Positions 21,104 to 32,509 of a stretch of DNA of 64,000 nucleotides are shown piece after piece. The notes under the pieces were generated by a model, which worked only from the letters and a program-made list of their open reading frames with translations, ran no database searches and was not told the DNA's origin. Source of the stretch: Rheum nobile (lineage: Eukaryota > Streptophyta > Magnoliopsida > Caryophyllales > Polygonaceae); NCBI GenBank assembly GCA_027886185.1, contig WOAB01000093.1, forward strand, positions 6,262,001 to 6,326,000. Reading direction: 5' to 3'. The stretch's first letter is position 1, and the number at the start of each line of letters is the position of its first letter. The position numbers and the translations under genes are program-made.

Positions 21104-24100
21104 TTTAAAAAAGGGCCCCGGAAGAAGCAACAGTACCAAGGGAAGGGAAAGCAAGTAGTCCAACCTAAGGGAAACACCCCTAAGGTGAAGGTGGCTGCTG
21201 AGCACGACTACTTCTAATGCAAGGCTAAGGGGCATTGGAAGAGAAACTGCCCCCAAATACCTGGAAGACAAGAAGAGGGAAACAGTCTTCACTTTAGGTA
21301 TTGACGTTACTGAAATCTTATCAACCAAGTCTCATTCTTGGGTATTAGATACAGTATATGGTTCTCATATTATTTCGAATGTGCATGGACTAAGAAATAG
21401 GAGACGGTTGCAGAAGAGTGAGATAGATCTGCGCGTTGGAAATGGAGCAAGGGTTGTTGCACTTGCTATTGGAGATTATAGTCTACCTCTACCTTCTGGC
21501 TTAGTTTTAGAACTTTATAATTGTTATGTTGTTCCTTCTATTACTAGGAATTTGATTTCAATTTCAGTTTTGAACCTTGAGGGTTATGATTTTGTCATTA
21601 AGGATTGATTTTCCATTTATAAGAATGATATTTTCTAGGCTCGAGCCCATATGAGTAGTAGTGGACTATACATACTGGATCTCAAATCTGAAATTTATAA
21701 CGTTGATACAAAGAGGCAAAAGTCGAATGATATAAGTGAAGCCAATCTATGGCATTGTCGCTTGGGTCACATTAGCATCAAACGCATGAAGGAACTCCAA
21801 ACAATTGGTAGCCTAAAGTCATTTGATTTAGATCATTTGAAACATGTGAGTCATGTCTGATGGGCAAGATGACAAGGTCACATTTCACTGGTACAAGTGA
21901 GAGGACTATTGAGCTCTTAGCTCTCATACATACCGATGTGTGTGGACCTATGAGTACAGAAGCTAGGAGAGGCTATCGATACTTCATTATATTTACTGAT
22001 GATTTTAGTAGATATGGGTATATCTACTTAATGAAGCATAAATCTGAGTGCTTTGAAAAGTTCAAAGAATTCCAGAATGAAGTTGAGACACAGACTGACA
22101 AGAAGATAAAGGCACTCCGATCAGATCGAGGGGGCGAATATCTGAGCCAAGAATTCGACCATCATCTGAGAAGTTGTGGCATTTTGACACAACTGACTCC
22201 ACCAGGCACGCCACAGCTGAATGTCGTATCTGAGAGGAGAAACAAGACATTGTTAGACATGGTCCGCTCAATGATGAGCTTTGCTGATCTTCCTACATCC
22301 TTTTGGGGATATGCCCTCACCACTGCTGCATTCACACTAAATAGGACTCCGTCACGATCAGTTGACAAGACACTACATGAGATATGGTATGGAAAAGTTC
22401 CTAGCTTGTCATTTCTGAAGGGCTGGGGATGCGAGGCTTATGTAAAGCATTTACTATTTGATAAGCTAGCACCCAAATCAGACAAATGCTTCTTTATAGG
22501 TTATCCTAAGGAAACAAAGGGGTATTATTTCTACAATCCCGCTGAAAACAAAGTGTTTGTTGTTCGGGATATTGTCTTTTTGGAAAATGATTTCTTTTCC
22601 AAGAAGCCAAGTGGGAGAAATGTTCAGCTTGATGAGATTCAAGCTGAGCAACAAACCCAACAACACGAGGACATAGACGATGTCACTGAGGAACTTGACT
22701 TTAGAGGCATACCTTCTCAAAGGGAAACCGCCCAGATTCAAGATGTAATTCCTCAAGTAGATGAAGCACATGAGGTCCCGCATACCGATGTGGTCAACCC
22801 TTCTGTTGAAGTTTCTCCTATTGTTGGACCACTTTGGAGATCAGACAGGCCAAGACAGCAGCCTAGACGATATGAGGATTACGTCTTGACTGTTAGCATT
22901 GACGTTCTACTTTTAGAGAACGGCGAGCCTGCGACCTATAAGCAAACAATGGCGGACCCCGACTCCGAGAAATGGCTGGTAGCCATGAAATCCGAAATGG
23001 ACTCCATGTCTGAGAATCAAATCTGGGACTTGATAGATTTGCCTAATGGGGTAAAACCCATTGGATGCAAATGGGTCTTTAAGATCAAGACAGACAAGGA
23101 TGAAACATTTTTGTCTATAAGGCAAGACTAGTTGTCAAAGGATTTAGACGGGTTCATGGTACTGACTATGATAAAACGTTATCATCGGTTGTTATGATCA
23201 AGTCCATTAGGATACTCCTAGCGATTTCCGCTTATTATGATTATGAGATTTGGCAAATGGATGTCAAGATCGCTTTTCTAAATGGATATTTAGAAGAGGA
23301 TGTATACATGATGCAACCAGAAGGTTTTAAGGATCTAGAAAACCCTAGGAGAATATGCAAGCTTAAGAAGTCCATCTATGGAGTTAAGCAAGCATCCAGG
23401 AGTTGGAATCTTCGTTTTGATGAAGTGGTCAAAAAGTTTGACTTCATCAGATGCGAAGAAGTGGCCTTCCTAGTTCTATATGTGGATGACATATTACTCA
23501 TTGGGAATGACATTCCTATGCTGGAGACAGTTAAGGAGTGGCGTAAGAAGTATTTCTCAATGAAGGACTTGGGAGAGGCTGAGTACATACTAGGCATTAA
23601 GATCTATAGAGATAGATCTGATAGACTTATTGCTCTGAGTCAGGGAACTTATGTAAATAAGGTCCTTGATAGATTCAATATGATGAACTCTAAGAAAGGG
23701 TTCCTGCCTATACAGCATGGCTTACATCTCAGCAAGAGCCAATGTCCTAAGACACCTGGTGAAACTAAGAGGATGAGCAGGATTCCCTATGCCTCAGCCA
23801 TAGGATCCATCATGCATGCAATGACTTGTACTCGCCCATATGTTGCATATGATTTGAGTATGTGTAGCAGGTACCAATCAAACCTGGGTGATGCACATTG
23901 GAGTGCAGCCAAGAACATCCTGAAGTACTTGAGAGAAGGACTAGGGATGATCTATTGGTATTTGGAGGTGATGACGAGTTGGTCGTCAAGGGCTATACTG
24001 ATGCAAGTTTCTAGACAGACAGAGATGATTTTGAATCTCAGTCTGGATATGTCTTCATTCTGAATAGAGGAGTCATCAGCTGGAAGAGCTCGAAATCCAG

Positions 24101-24275
24101 ACATGTTCTACGAAAGTACCACATGATTAGACACTATGTTGATAGAGGAGACGTGAGGATGTGCAAAGTGCACACAGACGACAACATTGCAGATCCTTTG
24201 ACCAAGCCCATGCCTAGGCCCAAGCATGACAGTCACACTCGGGCCAAGGGGCTCAAGCACATTAGAGAGCTCTTT
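21104..24275 (+). pseudogene. pol: Copia-2 pol, multiply frameshifted
   Basis: Protease lies near 21335-21370, where the catalytic DTG reads DTV. Integrase has a zinc-binding part LWHCRLGHISIKRMKEL (21651-21860) and, after a frameshift near 21850, the catalytic core with HTDVCGP, RSDRGGEYLS and SERRNKTLLD. RT begins in the same ORF (GCKWVFKIKT) and, after a frameshift near 23125, continues at 23194-24063 with MDVKIAFLNGYLEED and YVDDILLIGN. RNase H is shifted again near 23960 and has lost its middle at about 24090-24100: WKSSKS is followed at once by a segment normally some 60-80 residues downstream, then ADPLTKPMPRP. It cannot encode a working enzyme. Confidence 0.88.
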
Positions 24276-25090
24276 TGAGACATTGTTTGTTTTATGATAA
24301 ACCCTATTTATTGTTATCACAAACATTTATGCTTGACTTATATATGAGTTTCATATTATTATTTAATCATTGCTTGGGATTAGATAAAGTATCCAAACAA
24401 TTTAATAATTATCAAATGGGCTCATCAAAACTGTTTTGGTAAATGAAACCCTATTAAGTGAACTGAAATTATAAAATTGTTAGAAGTCCATGGTCTAAGT
24501 CGTTAACTTGGATACAAATGACTTAATCAAAATACCATATTGTGAGATTGATTGATAACACCGGGTTTCATGTGTTATAGGGACATAGAGATGTATAATC
24601 GATTACATAGATGTGTATACCGATACATATCGGACAGACCGATCTTAGGATTCCTCGGGACTTTACTGCGGAGTTCTAGGATTATTCATGATTAGTGAGT
24701 TCCTTAGACATGAGTATGATATAGTTATCATTTGACTGTTGGTATGTCTTTGACGCTGTCAAACGCTGACCGTAACAGGCAGTTATAAAAACAGTGATTG
24801 GGATTGCCAAAAGTTAAGTGTGAGTTGTAGTCTTACAAGATTGAATATGTCCTCCTATTCCGTGTATACCACGATACATTTGGAAAGGATTGGTGTCTCG
24901 GCCACTTGAAGAGTGAGAACTATAAAAACGCATGGCCATGCTCAGATGGATTATTAGTAATCATCTGTACTTACAGTTTGATCTCAAGTATTCACGAAAC
25001 GTATTTAGCGGTAAAGATGAGTTTCATCATATAGTCAAATAAGACACTAAGTGACAAAGGAATTTTAACATTGCACACTTGTTTTAAGGA

Positions 25091-25102
25091 CAAGTGGGAG
25101 AT
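25091..25102 (+). other. Copia-2 polypurine tract
   Basis: CAAGTGGGAGAT directly precedes the TG start of the 3' LTR, as expected for the primer of plus-strand synthesis. Confidence 0.8.
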
Positions 25103-25780
25103 TGAATGAATTGTGTCATTTAATCAAATGTGTAATTACTAATTATGAAGTGGGACCATTTATGGAGATTCATAATTCGGTTATCTTAGGTAGTCATAGT
25201 GTTTTGCTAGAAGCCAACTATGATTTATAGACTATATGTTATAAAGTCTATTGCTATTATTACCAGGTCCTACGAGGTCACACCCTTAGAGTTTATGGAC
25301 TGGATCAGTTTATTAGGAGACATATTATATACAGTATATGATATAAAGTTATATATGATATAACTTGGGAGATAAGGCTTATTAGTAATAAATAGTTATT
25401 ACTGATAATAAAAGATATAATAATTTAGGAAATAATATATCTACATATGGTATTATAAAAGGATGAGTTTTTAGGAGAAAACCCTAACCAACACAATACC
25501 CATACGGCTGCCCCCTTCTCCCTGGAGTTCTCTCTTGTTCGCCTTCGTTCCTCGTTCTAGCAATCGAGCCCTAGGCGATCCAGATCCGTACTCGGGTGGA
25601 CCAACTAGAGGAGTCACACTTGAGGCTCTAATCTCCCCATTCCAGGAAGATTCAAACACGCATCAAGAGGTAATTAATTCTTCTTATCTATGATCTATTT
25701 AGTTTATGCATGAGATCATTGGTTAGATGTTAGGAGAAACGTTTTTCTGAAATTCTGCTTTAAGCATATAAATCCCTACA
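25103..25780 (+). repeat. Copia-2 3' LTR
   Basis: Begins TGAATGAATT, ends CCCTACA, matches 18301-18971 closely and is followed by the duplicated TTTTA. Confidence 0.92.
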
Positions 25781-25785
25781 TTTTA

Positions 25786-26156
25786 AACATATGGACACCG
25801 AAAAGCTTAACCGTAAAAAAATTAAGTTACATGTTATTTTTCATTAATAAAAATGAGAAAACATGTATTGCTTATTTGCTTTATTATTTTAAATAAAAAA
25901 ACAATATAAAAAATATATATAAAAAAGAAAGAAAGAAGTTGCTCACTCGCACTGAACACAGACGAAAGAAAGCAAAAGAAACTCCAATCTAGCTCTTCTC
26001 TTCCTTGTGTTTTCTTTCTTTTCTATCCTATTCTGTGCGCACGAGCGTACAATTTATTTCTCATATATATATTGTTTAATAAAATGAAGTAGTAAATGTC
26101 ATCTCGATTTATTTTATAACATCTAACTATCTAAGCTCTCGGGTATTCACGTATTC
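25786..26156. other. AT-rich DNA between Copia-2 and the LINE
   Basis: No gene seen. It contains a pyrimidine-rich patch near 25990-26030. It was once continuous with 18241-18300 before Copia-2 inserted, and with 30332 onward before the LINE inserted. Confidence 0.6.
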
Positions 26157-26173
26157 AAAATGGTCTGAAAATT
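26157..26173 (+). other. LINE target-site duplication, left copy
   Basis: The 17-bp AAAATGGTCTGAAAATT recurs exactly at 30315-30331, immediately after the A-rich tail of the LINE. Variable-length duplications of this size are typical of L1 retrotransposition. Confidence 0.85.
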
Positions 26174-26239
26174 ATATCCAAAATAAAATTACTCAAGAAA
26201 TATGCTAAGATCTGAAATAAAAGTATATTTGAAAATGTT

Positions 26240-28760
26240 TTCACACAATTACAAACTATAGAAAAACAGCTCTCTGAAATCCAAACAGAGATCTGTACTC
26301 ACCCAACAAATGATCTCATTAAAAAACAAACAAAAATCATAGAAAAAAGAAAAAGAAAAACTACTGTGTTTTCAGAAAATTTACTGGAACCAAAGAGCTA
26401 AAGTAAAACACATCAAATATAATGACACAAATGCTAGCTATTTTCACAAAATAGCAAGTGAAAGAAGAAATAGAAAAATTATAAAAGAAATAAAAACACA
26501 AGATGGAACAAGCATCACTGGAGAAGAAAACATTAGAAATGAAATCAGAAATGATTTCATTAAAAGATTCAGAAGTGAGGATATGAACCAGAGACTATTT
26601 CAAGAAAATCTCGAATTAATCCAGCCTGAAATCTCTACACAGGACAATCTGGAATTAATAAAAAACGTATCCAATGAAGAAATTAAGAAGGCGGTCTTTG
26701 TCATTGGCTCGGATAAATCACCAGGGCCGGATGGCATGACAACAGAATTTTACCAAAAATATTGGGACATTGTAGGTCCTTCTGTTATCCAAGCAGTTAA
26801 AAGCTTCTTTCTTTTTGGAAAACTGCTTAAACAAATAAATCACACATTCATCTCCTTGATCCCAAAATGTGATAATCCGAACTCTACTAATCACTATAGA
26901 CCCATAAGTCTGTGCTCTATAATTTATAAAATTATCTCGAAGATCCTAACAACTAGACTCAAAGGAACAATGGAAAGATTAATACACCCCCTTCAGGGTG
27001 TCTTTGTTGCTAACAGAGTCATTCAAGATAATATCTTGATTGCCCATGAAATCTTTCACTCTTTTAAATCGAAAAAAGGAACTGAAGGTTTTATTGCCCT
27101 AAAACTAGACATGGAAAAAGCGTATGATAGAATCGAATGGGACTTCATTATTAAAATTATGGAAAGTATGGATTCCATGAAAAAATTATCAACTGGATGA
27201 AAGAATGCACTACAACGGTATCTTTCTCGGTACTTGTAAACAACGGACCCACAGAAATATTTAAACCATCAAAAGGACTTCGACAGGGAGACCCCCTTTC
27301 GCCCTTCTTGTTCATTTTAGGATCTGAAATCCTTGCTAGAAAACTCCAAAAAGCTTCAGAAAGATCTCGGAATCCTCTAGGATTTCAAATCAATCAACAA
27401 GGAACACGAATTCCATTTCTGGCATTTACGGATGACATTGTGATCTTCTCAAAAGCTAAACAGGAAAACTGCAAAGAAATAAAAGATATTATTGATGAGT
27501 ACTGTAAAATCTCAAGACAAAAAGTAAATTTTCATAAATCGGTCTTTCAAGTTACAAAAAAAGTTACCGGTACTCTCACAATCACAAATATGATATCTCT
27601 CGAAAAATATCATTAATGGCAGAGTCAACTCGAACACCTTTGCTGACCTCTTAGTTAGCACACAACATCAATTATCTAAATGGAAAGCAAACTCTATTTC
27701 CCAAGCAGGAAGAACAACACTAATAAAAACCAATCTTGCATCAAGACCAAACTATCTTATGCAAAGTTTTATGTTACCTACACACACACATAATGAACTT
27801 GACAAGTTAAACATATCCTTTTTTTGGAACAAAGACAACTCCTATAAACCTCTTATAGGATGGGAAAAAATATGTAAACCAACTCATCAAGGAGGTCTTG
27901 GTTTGAGAAAAGCTAAAGACATGAATAAAGCCATACAATTCAAATTACTATGGAAAATCCTAGCAGAACCGAATAACTATTGGGTTAGAGTTGTTACTGA
28001 AAAATACTTGAAAACAAACCATATATTTCATTATGAGAAAAAAGGAAATTGCTCTTGGCAATGGCCCAAATTGATTGAACTCATGGCTGAGTTCAAATCT
28101 GGACTAATTTGGCAAATTGGTAATGGCAAAACAATCAAATTCTGGACGGATAACTGGGTTTTGAACACCCCTTTATGTGATACCATAAACACATAACCAA
28201 TCCTGAAAGGATGCCCTGGTAGCTGAATTTATGTTGCCAAATAAAACCTGGAATAAGGATTTACTAGAACAAAGCTTACCATATGATTTAGCCAAAAAAA
28301 TAACCTCTATCCCAAATACCCTTAAATGAGATCCATGATAGAATGTACTGGAAATCTAGCAAAAATGGTTGGTTTTCTACAAATTCTGCTATGGAACTAA
28401 TTAATAGAAACAAGAGTTATACTGCCTACGATTCTTCTTGGATCTGGAAGATGGATACATATCCCAAAGTTAAAAATTTTGTCTGGAAAATTATGAAAAA
28501 CGGACTCCCAACAAAAGCTAGATTAGCAGAAAAAGGTATAGCAACCCCCCCGGGTTGTATACGCTGTAATGCTCATTTGGAGGATTTGAATCATCTCCTT
28601 TTCCAATGTAACCATACCATAAAAACAATCGAAAAAATGAATTATAATACCTATGGCATCATCAGATCCCTAAACATAGGAAATAAAAAAATCAATGAAA
28701 TCTTTGAAGAAATTCAACAAAAAACTAATAGCTCACAATTCAAAGAATTAATGGTCTCTT
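26240..28760 (+). pseudogene. LINE ORF2: linker, reverse transcriptase, zf-RVT
   Basis: Fragments of one ORF2. RT motifs are SDKSPGPDGMTTEFYQKYW, NHYRPISLCSIIYKIISKIL and LDMEKAYDRIEWDF (26583-27200), then GLRQGDPLSPFLF and the catalytic FTDDIVIFSKA, an F-x-DD box (27197-27616). After a frame change, 27759-28196 carries SFFWNKD...GGLGLRKAKDMNKA and WTDNWVLNTP, and 28343-28762 carries zf-RVT with CIRCNAHLEDLNHLLFQC. Target-primed reverse transcription would be its role. The joins between ORFs need small indels, so it is a pseudogene. Confidence 0.88.
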
Positions 28761-28784
28761 GATGGGGCATTTGTGATAGCAACA

Positions 28785-29662
28785 TGCATGTGAGACTTAA
28801 TCAAAGGCCTCCAAGGAAGAGGTTCAAGCAAAGGGTGAAGTCTTGTGCAAGTTCGGAATTGTTACTGTCGCTTTGGTTCTGGACAGTCTTCGGTAAAACG
28901 GCCATAACTGTGGCTAGAAAATTGATCTCGAGATGATTCAAGATGCGTTGGAAAGCTGATTCAAAGATCTACAGCTTCATAGTTTACGTCGAATCAAGAT
29001 TCCAACAAGAAGATGGTCAAAATCGAGTTTTACTGTGAGCTGTGCCTGTCTTCCGCGACCGCGGAAAAATATCCGCGACCGCCGAAACGACGTTGTTTTT
29101 CTCGGATTTGTGTGTTGCTTCTCTGCGATCGCGCTGGATTTTCCGCGATCGCGGATTTGCCATGGCCTTTTCTTCAGATAATTTTCCGCGATCGCGGAAA
29201 CGGACCGATCGCTCACTTTCTCGTCTTTATTTCCGAAAACTTCTTATTATCTTATTATTATCTTTTGTCGCTATTTAAAGCCAGAAACCCTAGTTTGTAA
29301 ACTTACGTTGAATTTGAGTAGTAAAGTTGAGTACGCTCCTTCCCTTGAGTTCTAACGTCAACTCTTCGATCCCACGGATCGTCTATCCCGTAGCTCGTTG
29401 CTTCGAGCAATTCATACATCGTCTCTTCGGTGTTTCAAGATCATCTCTTTGATCTCTCCGTCATCTCTTTGACGCGTTTGAAGGCTATATCTTTAGCCCT
29501 AGAAAAGCCATCACTTTGGCTACGGAAGAGGAGAATCGAATTCAAGCTCGAGGAATCAAAGATCCTGCGTTGCAGACAACACTTCGGGGGTTGTTCGCAT
29601 CAATTTGGTTTTATAGAAACCAACAAAGCTTTGGAAGAACAAACGATTAAGCCGATTCCATA
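28785..29662 (+). mobile_element. LTR-like insertion within the LINE (possible solo LTR)
   Basis: The LINE coding sequence stops near 28780 and resumes near 29665. The insert has a TATA-like CTATTTAAAG near 29271, CCCTAG shortly downstream, GC-rich dyads CCGCGATCGCGG at about 29055-29205, and repeated ATCTCTTTGA motifs near 29445-29480. This layout is like a retrotransposon LTR without an internal region. The exact ends and a target duplication could not be fixed, so the boundaries are approximate. Confidence 0.5.
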
Positions 29663-30265
29663 AAGGATGTACCATTTTACATTAAGAAACAAATTGAGAA
29701 CTGGAATAAGACGAAGAGTTGGGACCCTGACTGTTTAGCAGAAGACAAACAAAAAACTTATAGAACGAACATTGTTAGACGACCAACAAAGAAATGGAAA
29801 AAACCACCGGATAACATCATTAAATTCAACACAGATGGATCCACCAAAACTAATGGTGAATCTAGCTTTGGCTACATTTTCAGGAACAACACGGGTAACC
29901 CAATCTTCCTCTTTGGGGATAAATGTGGTATCTCAACTCCGCTAAAAACAGAAACATTGGCAGTAAGAAATGCCCTAGTAAAGACCTATGAATTAGGCAT
30001 TACCAACATTCATCTTGAATGCGACAACCTTACCATTGTGAATGTTCTCAATCAAATTTGACATTGTCCATGGGATATTGAAATGTTAATTTCTGATATC
30101 CTGTGTGTTTTACAACTGTTTTCTTTAGTGCAGATTTCTCACGTCTTCCGAGAAACAAACGTCGTGGCCGATTTCATCGCGAAGAAGGTCCAACAGAGTT
30201 CCTTGGAAGATTTTAGAGATAGTCTAGAATTTGTAATTCTCATCCGTAAGGATGCTATAGATTGA
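29663..30265 (+). pseudogene. LINE C-terminal RNase H domain
   Basis: After the insert the frame gives KKPPDNIIKFNTDGSTK (29805-29855), with the first catalytic Asp in NTDGS, then FGYIFRN, KTETLAVRNAL with the catalytic Glu, and ECDNLTIVN with the second Asp. A TGA at 30060 breaks the frame. The C-terminus HVFRETNVVADFIAKK (about 30139-30190) supplies the NxxAD motif. It ends at a TGA at 30263, followed by a short 3' UTR and A-rich tail. Confidence 0.85.
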
Positions 30266-30314
30266 GAAATCGGCTCGTCTATGGTTTTCAGTCTAATTTT
30301 TACCTTATCAAGAA

Positions 30315-30331
30315 AAAATGGTCTGAAAATT
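30315..30331 (+). other. LINE target-site duplication, right copy
   Basis: Exact repeat of 26157-26173. The sequence downstream (GGTCGAAAATTGAAC) shows what followed the target before insertion. Confidence 0.85.
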
Positions 30332-30540
30332 GGTCGAAAATTGAACTTGTATCATTTTTGGTATACATTAACATAGTTTGGTTATGAATTTACAATTTAT
30401 AAAGTTTGTCTTATTTCTATTTCAAATTTGATAATTCGTATTATTTTAAAGTTTGTAAAATTTATTTTGATCAAAATATGAAATTTAGGTCAACAAAAAA
30501 ATGAGTGAAATGTCTCATTTCTTTGTGAATACATTCTTAA

Positions 30541-31349
30541 TCTAGTATATATATACTACTAGAACCTAATTACGCCACATGACACCTCCTCATTACAACC
30601 GTCATATGTTTTTTTCTCATTTTTTTACTTTTTTAAAATAAATTTAATTATAAATCAAAGATTTTAATTCTAGGCCTATCACTAATCTCTTCTTAATCTA
30701 AATATAAATCAAGCACAAAGATTAAAAGTTAAATCACAAAGATTACAAATCCAAAATTTCCTAATTATATGAATGTAGACCTGTCAACTGGGTCGGGTTG
30801 GTCGGGTTCGGGTTCGGGTCATGTCGGGTTCGGGTCAAATCGGGTTTGAGTCGATCGGATTGGTAAAATTTTTGGGTCGGGCGGGTTCGGGTTGACCCGG
30901 CGGGTCATACATGTCCTTTTTTTTATGATTATTATTATGATTTTTAACTTTAATAAACTAATTATAATAATATAATTAATATTATATTATTATTTAATAA
31001 AGTATATTAAAATATTTAATATAAATGAAATAAAATATACAAAATAAAGGGGACCCGCGAGCTCAAATTTGCGTTCGGGTCGAGTCGGGTTCGGGTCCTT
31101 CGGGTTCGGGTCCTTCTTGACCCAGTGACGTTCGGGTCGGGTTCGGGTCCTTTCGGGTCGGGTTGGGTCGGTTTTTGACAGGTCTATATGAATGATTGAG
31201 AAACGAAATTATGATTCCGAATATGATTTTGATATCAACATTATCTAGATTTGTTATTTTTAAATATATATTAATTTTAATAATTATTAATAATTTTTAT
31301 TCAACATATATGACGTAAAAACTCATACTTAGCATGTGAATTACGCTAG
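30541..31349 (+). mobile_element. Non-autonomous Helitron, family H1, carrying a hAT MITE
   Basis: Begins A|TCTAGTATATATATACTA, followed by the family hallmark CTAGAACCTAATTACG-CC, and ends GAATTACGCTAG|T at 31349. Related copies in this window lie at 41064-43662, 45010-45455 (minus) and 51274-51732. The 3' hairpin of this copy is degenerate. A 411-bp hAT element with its duplication interrupts it. No Rep/helicase is encoded. Confidence 0.75.
30776..31186. mobile_element. hAT-type MITE
   Basis: Terminal inverted repeats TAGACCTGTCAA (30776) and TTGACAGGTCTA (ending 31186), flanked by a perfect 8-bp duplication TATGAATG (30768-30775 and 31187-31194), the length made by hAT transposases. Both subterminal regions are packed with CGGGTC and GGGTTCGGGT motifs in related orientations, around an AT-rich centre. 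Clusters of short subterminal motifs are typical transposase-binding regions of hAT elements. Confidence 0.9.
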
Positions 31350-31558
31350 TATAGGCAAATATGGAAACGTTTAACCTGATCGACACGTTTTGGTTATGTG
31401 TTTCGACCACAAAATGATGATTTCCATATCAATTGACCGAGCATGTTCCGATGAAGTTCTTAAATAAATTCTATGGATAGAGTTCTAAAATCCTATAGCA
31501 AAAAAATAAACACGTCACAAAGAAAATTAAAATAAAAAATTAAACAGATTTAGAGAAA
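31350..31558. other. Short AT-rich spacer
   Basis: No feature apart from the left target duplication of MULE-2 (GAAAAAATA) at 31559-31567, directly downstream. Confidence 0.6.
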
Positions 31559-31567
31559 GAAAAAATA

Positions 31568-31650
31568 GGCGGAATTGCATAAACTACCAGATTTTGAAAG
31601 GCCGCTTGCAAAATACCAACATTTGAAAAATATTACAAAAGTACCATAAA
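31568..31650 (+). repeat. MULE-2 left terminal inverted repeat
   Basis: Aligns over about 80 bp with the reverse complement of the right end, with scattered mismatches. The first four bases GGCG are shared. Confidence 0.85.
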
Positions 31651-31762
31651 GCTGCAACACTTTTCAAAAATAAAAAAGTAAAATAAATTATGAATAAACC
31701 TTTTTCAAAATACATAAAAGTATTTTAGAAAGGTTTAAAGATAGTTAATTCTAAACGGTTAT

Positions 31763-31978
31763 ATGAGTAGGCCTAATCAAGTACATGTTCAACCGGTAGC
31801 AGTTCATCCTCCCCAAATTATTTTCGCCGCTGAAGAACCTTTTTTTCCTTTCATTCCCGAATCGTATTCCTCAAACCAAATCCTAAATCCCCAAAGTCGA
31901 GAAGGCGAAGCCCTTTCTAAAGCCCTTTCTGAAGCCATTTTTGAAGCTCTTACTAAATCCCCAGATCGAGAATGGTGA
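31763..31978 (+). other. Short ORF inside MULE-2, uncertain
   Basis: A 71-codon frame (start MSRPNQVHVQPVAVHPPQ) with Pro-rich and Glu/Ala/Leu-rich parts, the latter from a small internal repeat encoding GEALSKALSEAIFEALTKS. It may be part of an exon upstream of the 32510 gene or chance. No family is recognised. Confidence 0.25.
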
Positions 31979-31998
31979 ACGTCACACTTTGTGATGAA

Positions 31999-32225
31999 AC
32001 CGTCTAAAAAACGGTTTTATGATGGTTTAAAAACTTCCACATTAACCAACCTAATATTTTCTACATTTAAAGGGTTTTAAACCGAAAAAATAGCCTTTAA
32101 AACGATTTAAAAACTTCCATAAAATGGCGGGGTTCGTTCTCGAATAAAACCAAATCTTTGCAAACTTTTGACTGAAGTCAGGCCATATTGAAGTCTTACA
32201 ATACGTACTCAGATTTGTCAGGTCG
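31999..32225 (+). repeat. Internal direct duplication in MULE-2, copy 1
   Basis: About 225 bp, including ACTTCCACATTAACCAACC and GGCCATATTGAAGTCTTAC, repeated at 33275-33505 with few differences. The pair brackets the small gene at 32510. Confidence 0.85.
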
Positions 32226-32509
32226 GTTTAAGTACCAAAACCTAATAGTTTTCTCATTATTCAAGTTTCTCAGGCCATATTATGTCTTTTACAATACGTA
32301 TTCAGGTTTGTCAGTTTTATTGAAATAAGTGAGTTCCTTGTGTCCAAAGCTTGACCGATTTGACCCCGTCATTAACTCTACTCCTCACTCATCTTTGTGT
32401 ATAAATATCGTTCATGCCTTGTGCAATCCCCTCACAAATCCTCTCTTACTCTAAAAGTCCCAAATCTCTCTAAAACTCCTCTCTCAAACTCAAAAAACTC
32501 TTTCGCAAC

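Larger units (their letters stand above)
18301..25780 (+). mobile_element. Ty1/Copia LTR retrotransposon (Copia-2), full length but decayed
   Basis: Complete structure: 5' LTR 18301-18971, tRNA-Met-type primer site 18973-18981, leader with GC-rich repeats, gag, degenerate protease, integrase, RT, shortened RNase H, polypurine tract 25091-25102, 3' LTR 25103-25780 and a 5-bp duplication TTTTA. The gag starting MSSKHLKFTLRSIVE and the RNase H ending NIADPLTKPMPRP belong to a different Copia lineage from Copia-1. Several stops and frameshifts make it non-autonomous. The LTRs are closely similar, with a seven-base indel near 18486 versus 25288. Confidence 0.92.
26174..30314 (+). mobile_element. 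5'-truncated L1-type LINE with nested insertion
   Basis: Non-LTR retrotransposon remnant flanked by a 17-bp direct repeat and ending in AAGAAAAAA. ORF1 and the endonuclease domain are absent. The element starts in the endonuclease-RT linker (helical segment with LSEIQTEI), then RT, the zf-RVT region and a C-terminal RNase H, which is the domain order of plant L1 elements. About 0.9 kb of unrelated LTR-like DNA (about 28785-29662) splits the zf-RVT and RNase H parts. Frameshifts and stops show it is dead. Confidence 0.88.
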
